From Charina bottae (lineage: Eukaryota > Chordata > Lepidosauria > Squamata > Charinaidae): 64,000 nucleotides of DNA. Of the stretch, positions 1-14,000 are shown one piece after another. The notes under the pieces were generated by a model. The model ran no database searches, was not told the DNA's origin, and was given only the letters and a program-made list of their open reading frames with translations. Where the stretch lies: assembly GCA_023362775.1 (NCBI GenBank), contig JALMGJ010000004.1, positions 37,650,929-37,714,928 of the forward strand, given 5' to 3'. A program made the position numbers and the translations under genes. Position 1 is the stretch's first letter. The number at the start of each line of letters is the position of its first letter.

Positions 1-300
1 CTAACATGACTTTAAAACTACCACTCACCACCATAAATGTAACCCTTGCAACAAAATGAACTACAGACCTCAAGAAAGCCTAATCCTAACACTATGTTCA
101 CCCTTACACCAACAGGTATTACCCTGGCAAGGAATCGCTGCATGATGTAAATCTAAGACAATGACCAGTATTCACACAAACTTACCCTACAGCTAACCTT
201 CACACCTAATTGAACCTGAGACCTCAAGGAAGCCTAATTCAAACCCTACCTTCATCCTACTGGCAACAACAAAAAAATTACCCTTAAAGGTACCCTGACA
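1..300. repeat. G-poor, CCTAA-rich sequence with two related ~155-bp units
   Basis: The motif AGACCTCAAGRAAGCCTAAT occurs near 64 and 219, each followed by similar C/A-rich sequence (ACCCTGGCAAGGAAT against ACCCTGACAGGCAAT). This looks like two diverged copies of a tandem unit in a RANBP2 intron. No family recognised. Confidence 0.4.
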
Positions 301-2061
301 GGCAATTGCTACCATAATAGGAAACTTAAGACTACTGCTAATAAAAACCCCCATAAATAACCCCATGGAAGCTCAAACCTAAACCTAATACCAAGAGAAA
401 ATTTTTCCCAGGCTTTAAAAGGCCTCTCGTGGACCTTCGCTGCAGACGCTTTTGCATGTGCGCTTAAGTGAGAGAGAACAGTCTTTGCATCCTTGGCTGA
501 AGGTGAATGTGTGTAATTCTTTCCACCCTTTCCTTGTTTTCCTTTCTGAGAGCATTCGAAGGGTCTTTCTAAATTATGATGTTCTCCATCTACAAATTCT
601 AATCCCATAGCAAAAGTTACTTTGCTTAATTTTTCCCCCCTTTCTCTGGCACCCAAAGAAACTGTTTATTCCACATAGCTACCCAAGTACTTCTTGAGGG
701 GTGAGAGAGGCCCCATCACCGTGCTTCATCCCAGTCAAAATGAGAGTCCACTGGTACAAGGGCTGTTGCTTCCCCCCCAAGGTAATAGTGTGTATCTCTA
801 TACTTACCTCTCCTACTAAATAAACTACTACAGGTACTAGTGCCACTAAAACACTTATTTTCATCATGTATTTACCAGTTAATGGTGCTCCATGAAAGTT
901 TTGTGCTCCCTGGTACCCATCGGGCATTGTCTCTGTTCCATAGCTTTCAGCAGGCCACCGATTAGACAGACTTGTGTTAGAGTTGTTAAGTTTCATTTCT
1001 TGCATTTCATGCTATCAAAAAGGAGAGGGCTGACATCAGAGATCCTGCCACCAAGGTACTTTCAAAAAAATCGTAATACAATAAAAAAAGGAAATCAGTG
1101 CATATATACAGTATGTTAATATCCTTCTTGATGGAGGTAAATTTCCATTAAACCTGTGTTGCTGGATCACCACATAAACTGTGGATCATGAAAAAGTCAA
1201 AAGAGGAACCTACAACAAAATGTTGCTATTAAAAAGGTGTGTTAATTTTGAAGGTTTCTAGGCTGTCCAGATCAATTCAGGCTTCAAAAAGGGAATTTCA
1301 GGGTCAACAGGCAAAAGAGAACTCTTCTCCCTATCCCACCTCTGTATAGCTTTCTGCGACGCTCTATAACACTTAGGGGCTCCTAGCCCCAAATCTGAGC
1401 ATTTTAAAGCCACAACTAAACATGGAACAGGGAGTTCTGAAGAATAGGAAAATGATGTTATTGGGTATAACTTGGTGTGAAATACAGTTGCAATTGAAAT
1501 TATTCAACCCCCATTGCAAATCAGGTTTATTGTTAAAATTTACAGACCTTCAGCTGTTTGCAGTGAACAAATCAAACAAAAGCAATTGAAATAGCTCAAT
1601 ACAACAAATGCTTCAAGTGGTTTCCCCAAATTCAACTGGAAATGCAACTTATAATGCCTTCTCCAGTCTCAAAATTATTCAACCCCGTCATGGCAAGCAT
1701 CTTCAGAACTTAGTAGAGCACCCTTTTGCTGTTATGACCTGCTGCAAATGAGATGCATAGCCAGACACCAGCTTCTGGCAGCGTTCCTGAGGAATCCTAG
1801 CCCATTCCTCATGAGCAATGGCCTCCAGTTCACTAATATTTTGGGTTTGCATGCTGCAACCGCCTTCTTCAAATCCCACCAGTGATTTTCTATGGGGTTC
1901 AAGTCAGGTGACTGTGATGGCCACTGTAGAAACTTCCAGGACTACTTCTGCATCCAAGCTTTAGTGGGATTTGAGGTATGCTTGGGATCATTGTCCTGCT
2001 GGAAGGTCCAATGACGCCCAAGCTTCAGCTTCCTTACAGATGGCATGACGTTTTCTCCTAG

Positions 2062-2093
<32 letters not shown>

Positions 2094-5000
2094 TATCAAT
2101 CAAACTTCTATTGCCGCTGTCAGGGTTCATAGTTGAACCGGAGGGACTCTGGGCGGTTTACAACAAAGTAATAATAATCAGGATTCCCTGATACTTCAAT
2201 GAATCCACCTTGCCTTCCACACGCTGCAGGTTTCCAGTGTCAGAGGATGCAAAGCAGCCCCAGAGCATCACCAAGCCACCACCATGCTTAACTGTAGGCA
2301 GTGTATGCTTCATTCTTCTTCCTCCAGACATACCGCTGATCCATTGGGCCGAAAAGTTCCAGTTTTGTTTCATCGATCCACAGAACAGAATCCCAAAACT
2401 TCTGTGGCTTATTGATATGATTGTGAGCATATTGGAGCCGACTTTTCTTGTGCTTTTGGGTCAGTAGTGGTGTACGTCTTGGAGTTCTGGCATGGACACC
2501 TTCTGTGTTTCGTACGTGCCTTACTGTGCTCACTGAAACCTCAGTGCCTGTTGCCACCAAGTCTTGCTGCAGGTCTTTTGCAGTCACTCGAGGGTTTCTC
2601 TCAACCTGCCTTCTCAGCAATCTGGTTGCAGCCATTGACAACTTCCTTTTTCTGCCCCATCCAGGTAGTGTAACCACTGTTCCTTTAACTTTGAACTTGC
2701 GAGCTATGCTTCCAACGGTGTCTCTAGGAACATTCAGTGCCTTCACTATCTTTTTGTATCCTGTTCCTTGTTTGTGAAGGGCGATTATCTCTTCTCTTAC
2801 CTTTTTGGACCACTCTTTTGACGTAGCCATATTTCTAACATTCAGTCAAACGTGCCCTCAACAAACCCCTAGCCAGTTCAGGCATTTCATGTGTTCCAGC
2901 TCAAGCACACCTGGTGCAACTAATGAAGCCATTGATTAGTTGCATCAGGTGTGCTTGAGACAACACCTATTTTGCATACTGTACTGTATGTGTGCTGTTG
3001 TGATGGATTCTATTCAGGGGGTTGAATAATTTTGAGACTGGAGAAGTCATTATAAGTTGCATTTCCAGTTGAACTTGGGGAAACCACTTGAAGCATTCTT
3101 TGCGTTGGGCTATTTCAGTTGCTTTTGTTTGATTTGTTCATTGCAAACAGCTGAAAGTCTGTAAATTTTGACAATAAACCTGATTTGCAATGGGGGTTGA
3201 ATAATTTCGATTGCAACTGTATATCATTTGTTCCATAATGTGAATCAGAGAGAGATCTAATCTATCAATGATCTTTTTGTTCCTATCTCATTCTCCCCAT
3301 TCTAATGTCTTTTGTTCATTTTTCTCAGAATTGGAGCCTACAAAAAGAAGGAGCATGAAAACATATCTCCCTACCTTCTTCCACATCGCTCTCTGGAGTC
3401 CTTGCCTTCTTTCCTAGCTAGCCTCTCCATCCACCACCAAGTAGCATTTTGAAACTGTGGGGCTGGCATGGCTGTATATTACTCTGCATTAGCTACTTCT
3501 ACCTGGTTTCTTTTTTAATTGATTCAGTCATTGTTCCATAGTTCCTATATTAGAAAAAATTTCCCCATAAACTTTTTGTACCACAGGGAGTCACCAAGCT
3601 TGCAGATATTTCCATCTCTTGAATGTGGATACTGCTGTTTCACCTATATGGTATGGTCAAGGGAATCAAGTTCAGTGGTACTTAAAATAATAAACTTAAG
3701 TATAAACCAATTGTTAAAAAAGATTAAAATCATAAGCAAAGTGATTATATTAGTCAAATTTGTAATCAAAGTAATCAGATTTGAATCAGACTAGTAAGAG
3801 CTGCTGCTTCCAAACAGTTCATCTACTTATTTTAAAATAAATAGCTTTCTTAATTCAGGAACAATTATCCTCCAATAAGATAAATCATAAATGCTCTAGG
3901 ATGTTATTATAATAATTTGTATATCATCTTTTGGGATATTTGACACCAGTCTCAATCCTGCCTTCTAACATTAATGTACCACACCTCTGTCCTAGAACAA
4001 AACTTACAACACATACCCAGTGCACAATTGTTTGGTTTACCTTAATCGACTCTACTTGCTGACAGATCATCTGTAGCAGAGATTTCTGATCCTCAACCCA
4101 GCGAGGTGGAGTTTTGGGAGAGAACTGAAAAAACAATTGTTAGTTTGATTAGTTTAATTGGTCTAATTAAAACAAGTTAGCTTTCAAACATTTGTTTGAC
4201 GCAGTAAAGGTAAAGGTTTTCCCCTGCACAGTCGTGTCCGACTCTAGGGGGCGGTGCTCATCTCCGTTTCTTAGCTGAAGAGCCAGCGCTGTCCGAAGAC
4301 GCTTCCGCGGTCATGTGGCTGGCATGATGTGCGTGGAACGCTGTTACCATCCCACCAAAGTGGTACCTATTTATCTACTTGCATTTGCATGCTTTCGAAT
4401 TGCTAGGTTGGCAAGAGCTGGGGTGAGTGCAGGAGCTCACTCCGTCACACGGTGCTTGGGTCTCAAACCGCCAACCTTTGGATCAACAAGCCTGGCGTCT
4501 TAACCACTGAGCCACCGCGCCCCTGGCTTGTTTGACGTACCTTGTAGCTTTTACTTGGAGATAGTGAAAATGTTGTGGGTGATGGAGTAGTATGTTTTAC
4601 TTCTGATTCCACTGGATGGCTCAAATTATTCACAAGACTCCTTTCTTCCCCACTCTCTCCAAGTTCTTGCATTACGCATTCCAGTATCTCTTTAACCGTC
4701 CTGATGGATACCGGTAACTAGGGAAAAAATGTAGAATATGTTTGATTTTAGATTCACTGTAAATATGTACTGCATAATTGAAGAACTGTATGTTCTGCTT
4801 TGATTAAAACATATCTGATTTTAGAATTTGCTACCTCATTTCATTAATTTAACTGATCATATGCACTTAAGCCAGAGTGTGTTTATGGAAGTGTAAATAT
4901 TCTAATTTACACTATTCACAATTTTGTCTTAGTGTGATATGCAACTCCATCTAGGATGATTTGTAAATCATTATCTCTTTCTTGGAATGGACTCACACAT

Positions 5001-8000
5001 CTCTTTGATCCAAAAATAACCACATTATGGGCTAACATAATGTGCGACCCACAACAAAATGTAAAAGCATCTGATAAATTAGAGCAAAGCTTTCCAAACT
5101 GTGGGTCGGGACACGTTAGTGTGTCGGCTGCAGTGTCTGGGTGTGTCTCGGCTGTTGCTGCCTCCGAGCCCTGCCAGGATTCCACGCAGGTCCTAGTGCC
5201 TGCCTTGTGCCTGGCTGCCTCCAAACCTGCTGTGATTCTGCGCAGGTCCTAGTGCCTGCCTTGTGCCTGGCTGCCTCCAAACCTGCTGTGATTCTGCGCA
5301 GGTCCTAGTGCCTGCCTTGTGCCTGGCTGCCTCCAAACCTGCTGTGATTCTGCGCAGGTCCTAGTGCCTGCCTGTGCCCTGCTGTAAGAGTGTGTCACGA
5401 AATGATGCATGTCTAAAAAGTGTGTCACCAACATGAAAAGTTTGGAAAGCTCTGAATTAGAGGTAAAGGTACCTCTCAGAGTGGGTTGAGAAGAGGGCCA
5501 CAGAACCACCTTGGGAGAGCACTGGAGCTCAAGAGAAGTACAGAACTGAAAGGATGCATGCACTTGTGTGATGGAAGAATAAGTTGAATGGGAGAAGGTC
5601 AACTAACTTGTTTATTTAAAAGAAAGCCTGGGATAAAACAGGTATGTAGACTATGTAGTTTTGGAAGGGATGATTACAAAATGGAGTAGTCTTGTGTGCT
5701 ATCTACTAACTTGAAGAAACAAACCTGATGGTGTAAGAACTTTGGAAACTTTGAGAAAATTTCCTGGGTGTCTTTATGGGAAGTAGGTTTCTATTTGAGC
5801 AGGAAACTGAGTTCACAGGAATAAGTGCTTGTGTTGGGGCTCAAATGCCACCCATCTTTGTACTCAGTTTCTTGAGTTTCCATATATTACCCTCTTTTAG
5901 GGAAGCTGCAACTATGCCTACTAAGCCATCTAACCTAAAATGACCTGAACCTAAAGAAAGACCTGAAGACCTGGTTCTGCCGCCTGGCTTGGGATGGGAA
6001 TGCCAATAGTTCCTCTTGGGAGTGGTTGGCGCCATGAAACCCACCTTATTATTAACATCTTTTTGTTTGGATTTTATATGTAAATTATTGTGGCTGTAAT
6101 TTTATATTTTTATCTTATTATTGTGAACCTCCCAGAGTCCCCAGGTGTGGAGGAGATGGGCGGTGATACAAATTTAAATAATAAATAAATAAATAAATAA
6201 AATAATAAAATAAAATAAAATAAAATAAAATAAAATAAAATAAAATAAAATAAAATAAAATAAAATAACGAACCTTTTCAATTACAGATGAATCCATGCA
6301 GCTCTCATCAATTATCTTTAGGAGATAATCCCTACTCTTTTTCAAATATTTCCTGCCTTCTTCTTGTTCTTCTGGTGACAGACCATCGTTTTCTATCTCT
6401 TCAGCTTTCCTCTGGAAAATCTATCAAACCAAAAGAGATTGTTATTTGGAATGCAATTCATAAAGAGAGGATAGAAAGACCTCATTTAGAAATTCATACT
6501 TACTAAAGCAAGATTCCAATACGCAACAACATTTTTAATAGCTTCAAATGCATGCGTAGCATCATCTGTTTTCCCATCAACGGCATCCAAAATAGCAAAT
6601 GCCATACGTGCTTCTTCTTCGTATTCTTCAACCTGAGAAACCTAAAAAAACCAATTTACTTTGTTAGCTTTAAAAAGGTAAAGGTTCCCCCCGCACATTT
6701 GTGCAGTCATTTCCGACTCTAGGGGCCGGTGCTCATCTGTTTGTTAGCCGAAGAACCAGCGTTGTCCAAAGACGCTTCCACGGTCAATTGGCCAGCGTGA
6801 CGCACGCGGAATGCTATTACCTACCCACTGAAGTGGTACCTATTAAACTACTTGTGTTTGCATGCTTTCAAATTGCTAGGTTGGCAAGAGCTGGGGCTAG
6901 TGCGGGAGCTCACTCCGTCACACAGGACTAGGGATTCGAACCTCCGAACTTGCAATTTTCTGATCGACAAGCCTGGCGTCTTACCCGCTGAGCCACCACA
7001 CCCCATCTATGTTAGCTTCACCTAAACATTTTCTCAATATACAATTGTTTTATAAATGTCAAACTAAAGGTAACTTGATGATACCTAGAAAATAGACGGA
7101 CATGTCACTCCAATGATTTAAATACATTAGTAGGCAGAGTACCAAAATGTGTAATACATGCAGTAGAATTATCAACCTTGTTTCTAATTAAACAGAATGG
7201 AGAGTCTTCATTTCTAATTCATTCCTTAAATATAGGGGAGGGCAGTCCACTGTCACAAAGTCCTTGAAATCATGCTCACTAACATTTAGTGTAGCAATAC
7301 GTGAATCTCTGTATATGTATTTGCCCTTTTCTTGATCAGCACCATAGGTTTCATGGGCACTGAAACCAGTTTTAAGTAAACAATTATTTAGACATGGAGG
7401 ACACACTGAACAAGTCTTTACATTATAATGAAAACATATAACTGGTTTAGCATGCAGTGGAGTGGAGAATCTTTATAGCACAGGTTAATATCCTTCAAAA
7501 AATTCCTTCTGGTTGTGAATTCTATATAGTTCCAGTAGACCATTCCTTAGACAATTTAACTTTTTCAGATAATCCAGGAAAGCTGTGAAACAATGGTCAT
7601 AACTGCTACATGATTTATGAAGGGATAATAACCAAAACTCTATTCAGGTATGATAGATAATCTTGCGGATATGGACAAGGAGGATATTTAGCTTCCAATT
7701 CTAAAGTGTAGAGGGTGATCTTTGCTTACAGGAAGGAAGGTAAGCAGGTACATATTAGAAGTGGAAACTGGACAGAACATTAAAAAAAGGATCTGATATA
7801 GAATAGCTAGCACAGAAGAATTCTTACTCTTTATTACCTGGATATCTTCACTATGAAAATGTTTGAACAATGGGTCAATAGGTTCAGAAATACTCCTCTT
7901 TTTCTTTATTGTCTCAAACATTGGCAAAACTTTCTTCCAATAATAAACACTTCGTCCAATGTATTCTCTTTGGTCATAGAAAGAATTGAGACTGCAGCCC

Positions 8001-11000
8001 TATGGAATAACAGAGCTTAAATTATTCTTTATTATTTATAATTCTTGTGACCTAGTTCACATTTCCCTTAAAATTCATAATTCTATCCACATTGCAGAGA
8101 TATGTATGAATATATGTGAGTTCTGCTCTTTTTAAGTCATCAAATGTAGACCTTGCTAGACATTTGTTGGAATCACTCATTAGATAATCTACACTAAGAA
8201 AATATCAATTACATTCTAATCTGGATTTACCATATCAGATCTAAACATCCCTGCATTTAAATGCATGAATTATACAAGTTTAAACAATAACTTTACATTT
8301 ACAGAAAATGGCAGTGGCCTACTTACTGTTTTAAGGAGACTTTTTGCCCAGTGCACTATCAGGGATGGTTGAAGACCATGTTTTCCTAAGGCCCTGAGGA
8401 TGTTCAGTTCATGTTGAACTAAAAGTCTCACTTTTGCTGCTGTCCCAGGTCTGAAAAATAGGATACAGAAAATATTTCAGCTGTGTAATATTCAAATTAC
8501 TGATTTCTCTTTGGTTAACAAGCCAATCCATTTTTAAACATAAATCAGAAATACAAAAATCAAATCAATAGCATTGAAAGCCAGGCTTTCAATGAAAAGC
8601 CAGGCTTCTAATATCAAACCAAATTATTTATTTATGATGCCAGACCAATACAAATCTAATATCAAACTTCCAACAAAATTAAGAATTCGCTTGAATTGAC
8701 CAATCTGGAAAATGGTGAGGAAGCAAGATCAAATGTTGGCCACTGAATAAAGGATACTATGGTACATCTACAAGAACATCTACAAGCCAGGCTACTTACA
8801 CCGCTTGCTTATGAATGAGCGTATAAACGGCATCCCACCAGGCTCTTTGTCTTTCAGTACAAAGTTGCTTGCATATTGGGAGTGGTAGGAATCGAGGCTG
8901 ATGTACAGTGTACCGAGTATTAAACTTCTCTTGTAATTGCAAGTGACTGGTAAATATTACCCCAAGTAGAAATACCTGTTCATAAAATACACACGTTAAA
9001 TTGTACTAAAAATAGAGTATATGCTTACGATATAACAAGAAAGCTCAATTTGGAAAACATTTTCTTACTTCAAGATCCAGCATACAAATTGATTCAGGAG
9101 CATTGGTGTCAAGCCGTGATGTTTCCTGGGGCAAATGGAAAAGCTGCTTTAGCCATTTACGAATGGCTGGCACAGCTGGTGCTGAATTCCACTGTAGACC
9201 AAGCCAAGTGATATGCTGGAGACTACCGTCATGTGCTCTAATAGCACCTATGAAAGAAAGATAAAACCACTTGACTTCTGAAGATATATGGCACAATGTA
9301 AGAATACAGGAATGAAACTAGTGTTTTTACTTTAACTAGAGCTTAATTTAACTAGTTTATGTACCTTTATATGTAGCATACATTAAAAAATTAAGCACTC
9401 AAACCAAGTAGCTTACCAATATCATATCTGGCTAATTCTATGCATTCTGGTGCCTGTGCACCAACATTTTTGATATTGTCTGTGCCAAGAAGTGAGTTTT
9501 CTTTAGATGAAGCATCCCCAAAGAGAGCATAAAATAAAGCAGACTGTCCACTCTCATTTGCAAATGACTCAATGATCTCTGTTAAAAAATCCTGCTTGCC
9601 ATAGCTCAGGTTTAACAGCATATAGCCTGAAAAATAAAGAGACAGAGATTAATTACAACAACAATAGAGTCTATTACACCAAAAACTATATTAGAACTCT
9701 GTAACTTGAATTCACAGACCTTAGCTTTTAAATTTAAAATACACTCAACATTAACAGGAAAGGAATATAAGTCTAAAAATAACCCAGATTGAATGTGATC
9801 TATTGTCACTGAGGGGATAAAGACTATCTCAAGATACTTAGATTTTTTTCACTTTCTAAAGCCACAAAATCATTTAAATTTTTATAATTGTAACATTTAA
9901 ATTTTCTTCAACTTTCAACAATTTAATTGCATATTTTGCCTGACGATGCACTGATTAATTTAACAAAACTGCTATTTTAATTCTTATTACCAGACTGGCT
10001 CTGTCGGTCACAGGCTAACATTTCCAACTTTTCTTGTTCAGCATGATCTCCTTTTATTAGTTTTGACTTTGGTCTAGGAACCTGTTAGAAATTAGACAAA
10101 TATAAGGAATTCTCTTGGCAGAAAAATATATGGAAAAAATACACTTATTTTCTCTTCACAAACTTCAGATATCTTGGATAGTCATAAAATTTGTCTTCCT
10201 ATATTACAACCTGAAAACAACACTCATTTTGATATTTTGCTATATACCAAGAAATTTACTGGATACAGAATTATCTCAATTTCATGAAAAAGAATAGCAT
10301 TTAGTACAATAAGGATTGCTTTTGCACTTGAAGACACTGACACAACATTTAAAAATTAAATGAAGAGAATCTAGGGAAGTCTAGGACATAGGGAAGATAA
10401 GAGGGAATGGAAGAGAAATCAAGAGGGACCAGAAAAAAAAGTCTCAGGAAGAAATCCACATAGATCCAAGAAGAGGAGAAATACAGACAAGCCACACTCT
10501 TTTGCCTTTCATTCCATTACTTCATTTCATCCCGTTCTCCCCATCCCACCCTCATTTAGGTTGCATTATCCTTCTACAACCAGGAGATTCTTTTTTCTAT
10601 ACCTTCCTAGCAAACTATTTCTGAAAAGCTATTTCCTATCTTTTCATCCTAGTCATTCTATTTGGCACCAGAACAGTGTGTGTGCCTCAGCCTGGAAAAA
10701 GTATACAAAGAGGCAATCAGAAAAAAAAATCCTCTTCACGTCTCTAATTTTATCTCCAGAGAGGATGTGAATAAGAGCCTATTTCTTTAATTCCTACTCA
10801 TATTAATACTTTTCAAGCTGCTGCCTTTCTATTTCTGTGGAAGAAAATAATGGGCAGAGAAATGGGAATGGAGAAACCCTAATGTTGTTGAAAGATGCCT
10901 TTATGTGTAGCATTGTGTACATAGGTGATATATCAATGTACCAACTTAGTAAGTATAACTAATCTCTAGTTTTTGGAAAAGGAAATGTACACAAGAATAG

Positions 11001-14000
11001 GAAGGACTGATCCAAGCTTTGTCCCCAACATTTCCACAATATTACACAACACAAATCATGTAAATGATCAGAACGGACACTTGCTTAAAAACAGTTTACC
11101 TGAAAAGCATGAAGATAACACAAAGCTGCCAGTTCAGAAACAGCTCTCCATTGCATCTCGCTTTGTTGGGCCATCTTCAACAGCAGAGTTCCAGCATGCA
11201 TATAGAAATGTCCTCTCATCTCCAGAAAAGTGACAGAAAGTTCATCACTTCCATCTGCATGTGATTTTACTAAATGAAGTGCATGATCAAAGCTACAAAA
11301 AAAGGCAACAACAAGTAAAAATTGGTCACATTACATTTGGTCACATTACAAAAAATAAATTGGCTCAACATTGCAAATATGCAGAGCAAAGCATACTTCT
11401 CCCCCCCCCCGAAAAAACATGACAAAGACATCAATTAAATACAAAAGGTCTTTACTTTTGAGACAGCATAGAAACATAAATGCTTCTGAATCAAAAGGGA
11501 CAGAATTTGAAGAGTTCTGTATTGATTATGCAAAGTGAAGTACCTTTCAAGTGATTCTCTACTTTCTTCTACATCTCTAGCAGAAAGTGTCATTACTACC
11601 AGATTAGAGTATGCCAGTAAAAGATCCCTTTGAATCTTTCTCCAACTATTTTTATCTGATTCAGAGTCCTCTACAGATTCCAGATATTCCTACAAGAAAT
11701 AATTCAAAGTAATAAATAACACTGTAATACTATTTAAACATCAGATCTTCATTACATTACATTTCATTATGCAAGGACACACCTTATCTAATTAATTCAC
11801 TCTGAATAAATACAGTAATGTTTAAATAAAGTAGTTGGATATGCAGATTATAGAAATAGTTTTTTTTAAGGGACAGCTTAAATAGTTTTTTTTAAGGGAC
11901 AGCTTAAAGCTGACTTTTGGAACACAACTGTGGTTCACTACTTCATTAAATGCCCAAGGAAGAAACAAAACTAAGGTTTGGAAAGAGTGTTATTCCCAAG
12001 AGACTCATCTGAAACAATAAGGAATGCTAATATACTTTGTGCACTCCAGGAGATCCTTAATACCTACCTTAATACCTTAATATCAACCACACTGTACATC
12101 AATGAAACAAAATTTCACCTTGGGATAAAGTAAAATATGCTGGATCCCAAGCACTGCAAGCAGGAAATTTATGCTTTTGCTTCAGGCTGCAAAAATGCAG
12201 TATCTCTGGCTATAAATTTAACCTTTCTTGCATAATGCTCTAGGACAGGCGGGCAATGGTGTTTTCTAGATATTTTATATTTCAGCTCCATAAATCTCTT
12301 GCCATTGGCCACATTGGTTAGAATAATTGGCAGTTTTAAGTTCAAAACATCTATAGAGTACCAGGCCATCCATGAACTGAAACACCTTCAGCATCTGGGA
12401 AGAAACATGCGGAATCATCATCACAATAAAAACTGTAGCTGTGTAAACCTAAGTCTAACACTATTGCTAGGTCAAACAAAGGCAAGAATGTATGCTATAA
12501 TACTTCCTATAGAAAAGCACAAAGATTTTTCAATATCTATAAAAACACAAGTGAACAAACCTTAAATGTTTGAACAACACAGGAACACCATTCAAAATTT
12601 GTCCGTAAGGATATTTTCTTCTCCGCTTCCTGGCAATGTGCCACAGCATCTCCAAGTCTTTTATTGGACAGGTATAATTTTACTAATCTGATATTAACAT
12701 ATACATCATCTGGTCTAGTATATAATTCTGTTTGAATCAAGTCAAAAAGCTGGTTCCACCCATTTTCACTTTTATGATCCAAGAGGCTTTCCTGAATCAA
12801 AGATAAAAAAGGTAACGAGTTTTAACATTTTTAAAAAACATGAACATTTGAAAAATAAAGATTATTTTTATAAACAATTTTTGTTTCTTTTCTAAAAAAT
12901 GGCAGAGATAAGTATACTCATTTAGAAATGTAGATTTTAATGCTGATTACAACATAAAAACAATTAAGGAATCCACTGCTGTTTGTTTAAAGATTTTAAT
13001 ATAACAATTGCTACGTAGCACTAGATTTGCTTTTTTAAAATTACTAAAGAATAAAGAATCCCCAGACTGTACAAGTACTTTTGGTAAACTATTAGGTTAT
13101 TGCCACACTTAATTTTGCATATAATCAACACCATCTAGAACTTCTGGCCAAAACTTGTGTTTATCAAGATTCAATCTGCACACTGTCATTTATTTGTTTG
13201 TTGCCTGCTGCAATCTTGCAGCTATCAATGAATACAAAGTTACAATTAAACAGGAACCGGATTAAAGCAACATACAATCCAAATCACAAAAAATATTAAG
13301 AACAACAACATGTACAGGTGACATGACACCAAACACTTGTGGATCACATAACTGTCATGTTACACACATATATACACAAAAAGATTACCTTCAACCGGAA
13401 AATTGAAGGACTTCCAGGAAAAAGTTTGGCTGCTCTCTCAACCCAATATTTTGCTCTTCCATCAGTAATGTCATTACTACATAACAGTTCCGCAATCTTC
13501 AATACAAGGTCTTTCTGTGTTGGATTCAATTCCACTGAACGCTAAAGCCCCAATTAAAATGATGAAATGTGTGTTCAGTTATGTTTTGAAATATACACCA
13601 AGGTATTTAAGAGCCTTTAAAAGTATCTGAATATGTGTAATTATGTTAGACTGAAACATAAAGGTAGAAAATAGGAATTAATATCAGGCAATCATTTTCC
13701 TTGTGCAGTTTTACATCATAATAAATATAGCTTTACAAAAGAATTCAAAACAGGGGCACATTCTTTTCCAGGCCAAGAGTCATGTGTAGCTAGCTACAAA
13801 TGAAATATCAGGAGCCACGTCTGAAAGAGTAGACTGACCAGGAAAAAAAATCCTAAATTAGACTTAATTTAATTTAATTACAGTTAACTTTATTGTACCC
13901 CATGTATTTCACAATTTTCTTTTTCTGTTACACTTGTAAGCTCTGAGACCCGCACTAAAAGCTTTGGCAAGCTATATACCACCAAGGATCAACAAGAACT

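Larger units (their letters stand above)
1485..3219 (-). mobile_element. Tc1-type DNA transposon with long terminal inverted repeats
   Basis: The ends are inverted copies of CAGTTGCAATNGAAATTATT extending about 200 bp, flanked by TA at 1483-1484 and 3220-3221, the normal Tc1/mariner target duplication. A second direct/inverted motif (GAGACTGGAGAAG..CATTATAAG) occurs inside each end, as in IR/DR-type Tc1 elements. The interior carries a broken transposase on the minus strand. It sits in the RANBP2 intron between exons 17 and 18. Confidence 0.93.

Noticed and set aside
2210..2777. Plus-strand open frames across the Tc1 element
   Set aside because: They are antisense to the transposase, which has clear Tc1 motifs on the minus strand.
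12169..12369. 66-codon minus-strand frame (contains [20 protein letters not shown])
   Set aside because: It resembles a decayed palindromic MITE seen elsewhere in squamates, falls in a RANBP2 intron and is not framed by good splice sites.
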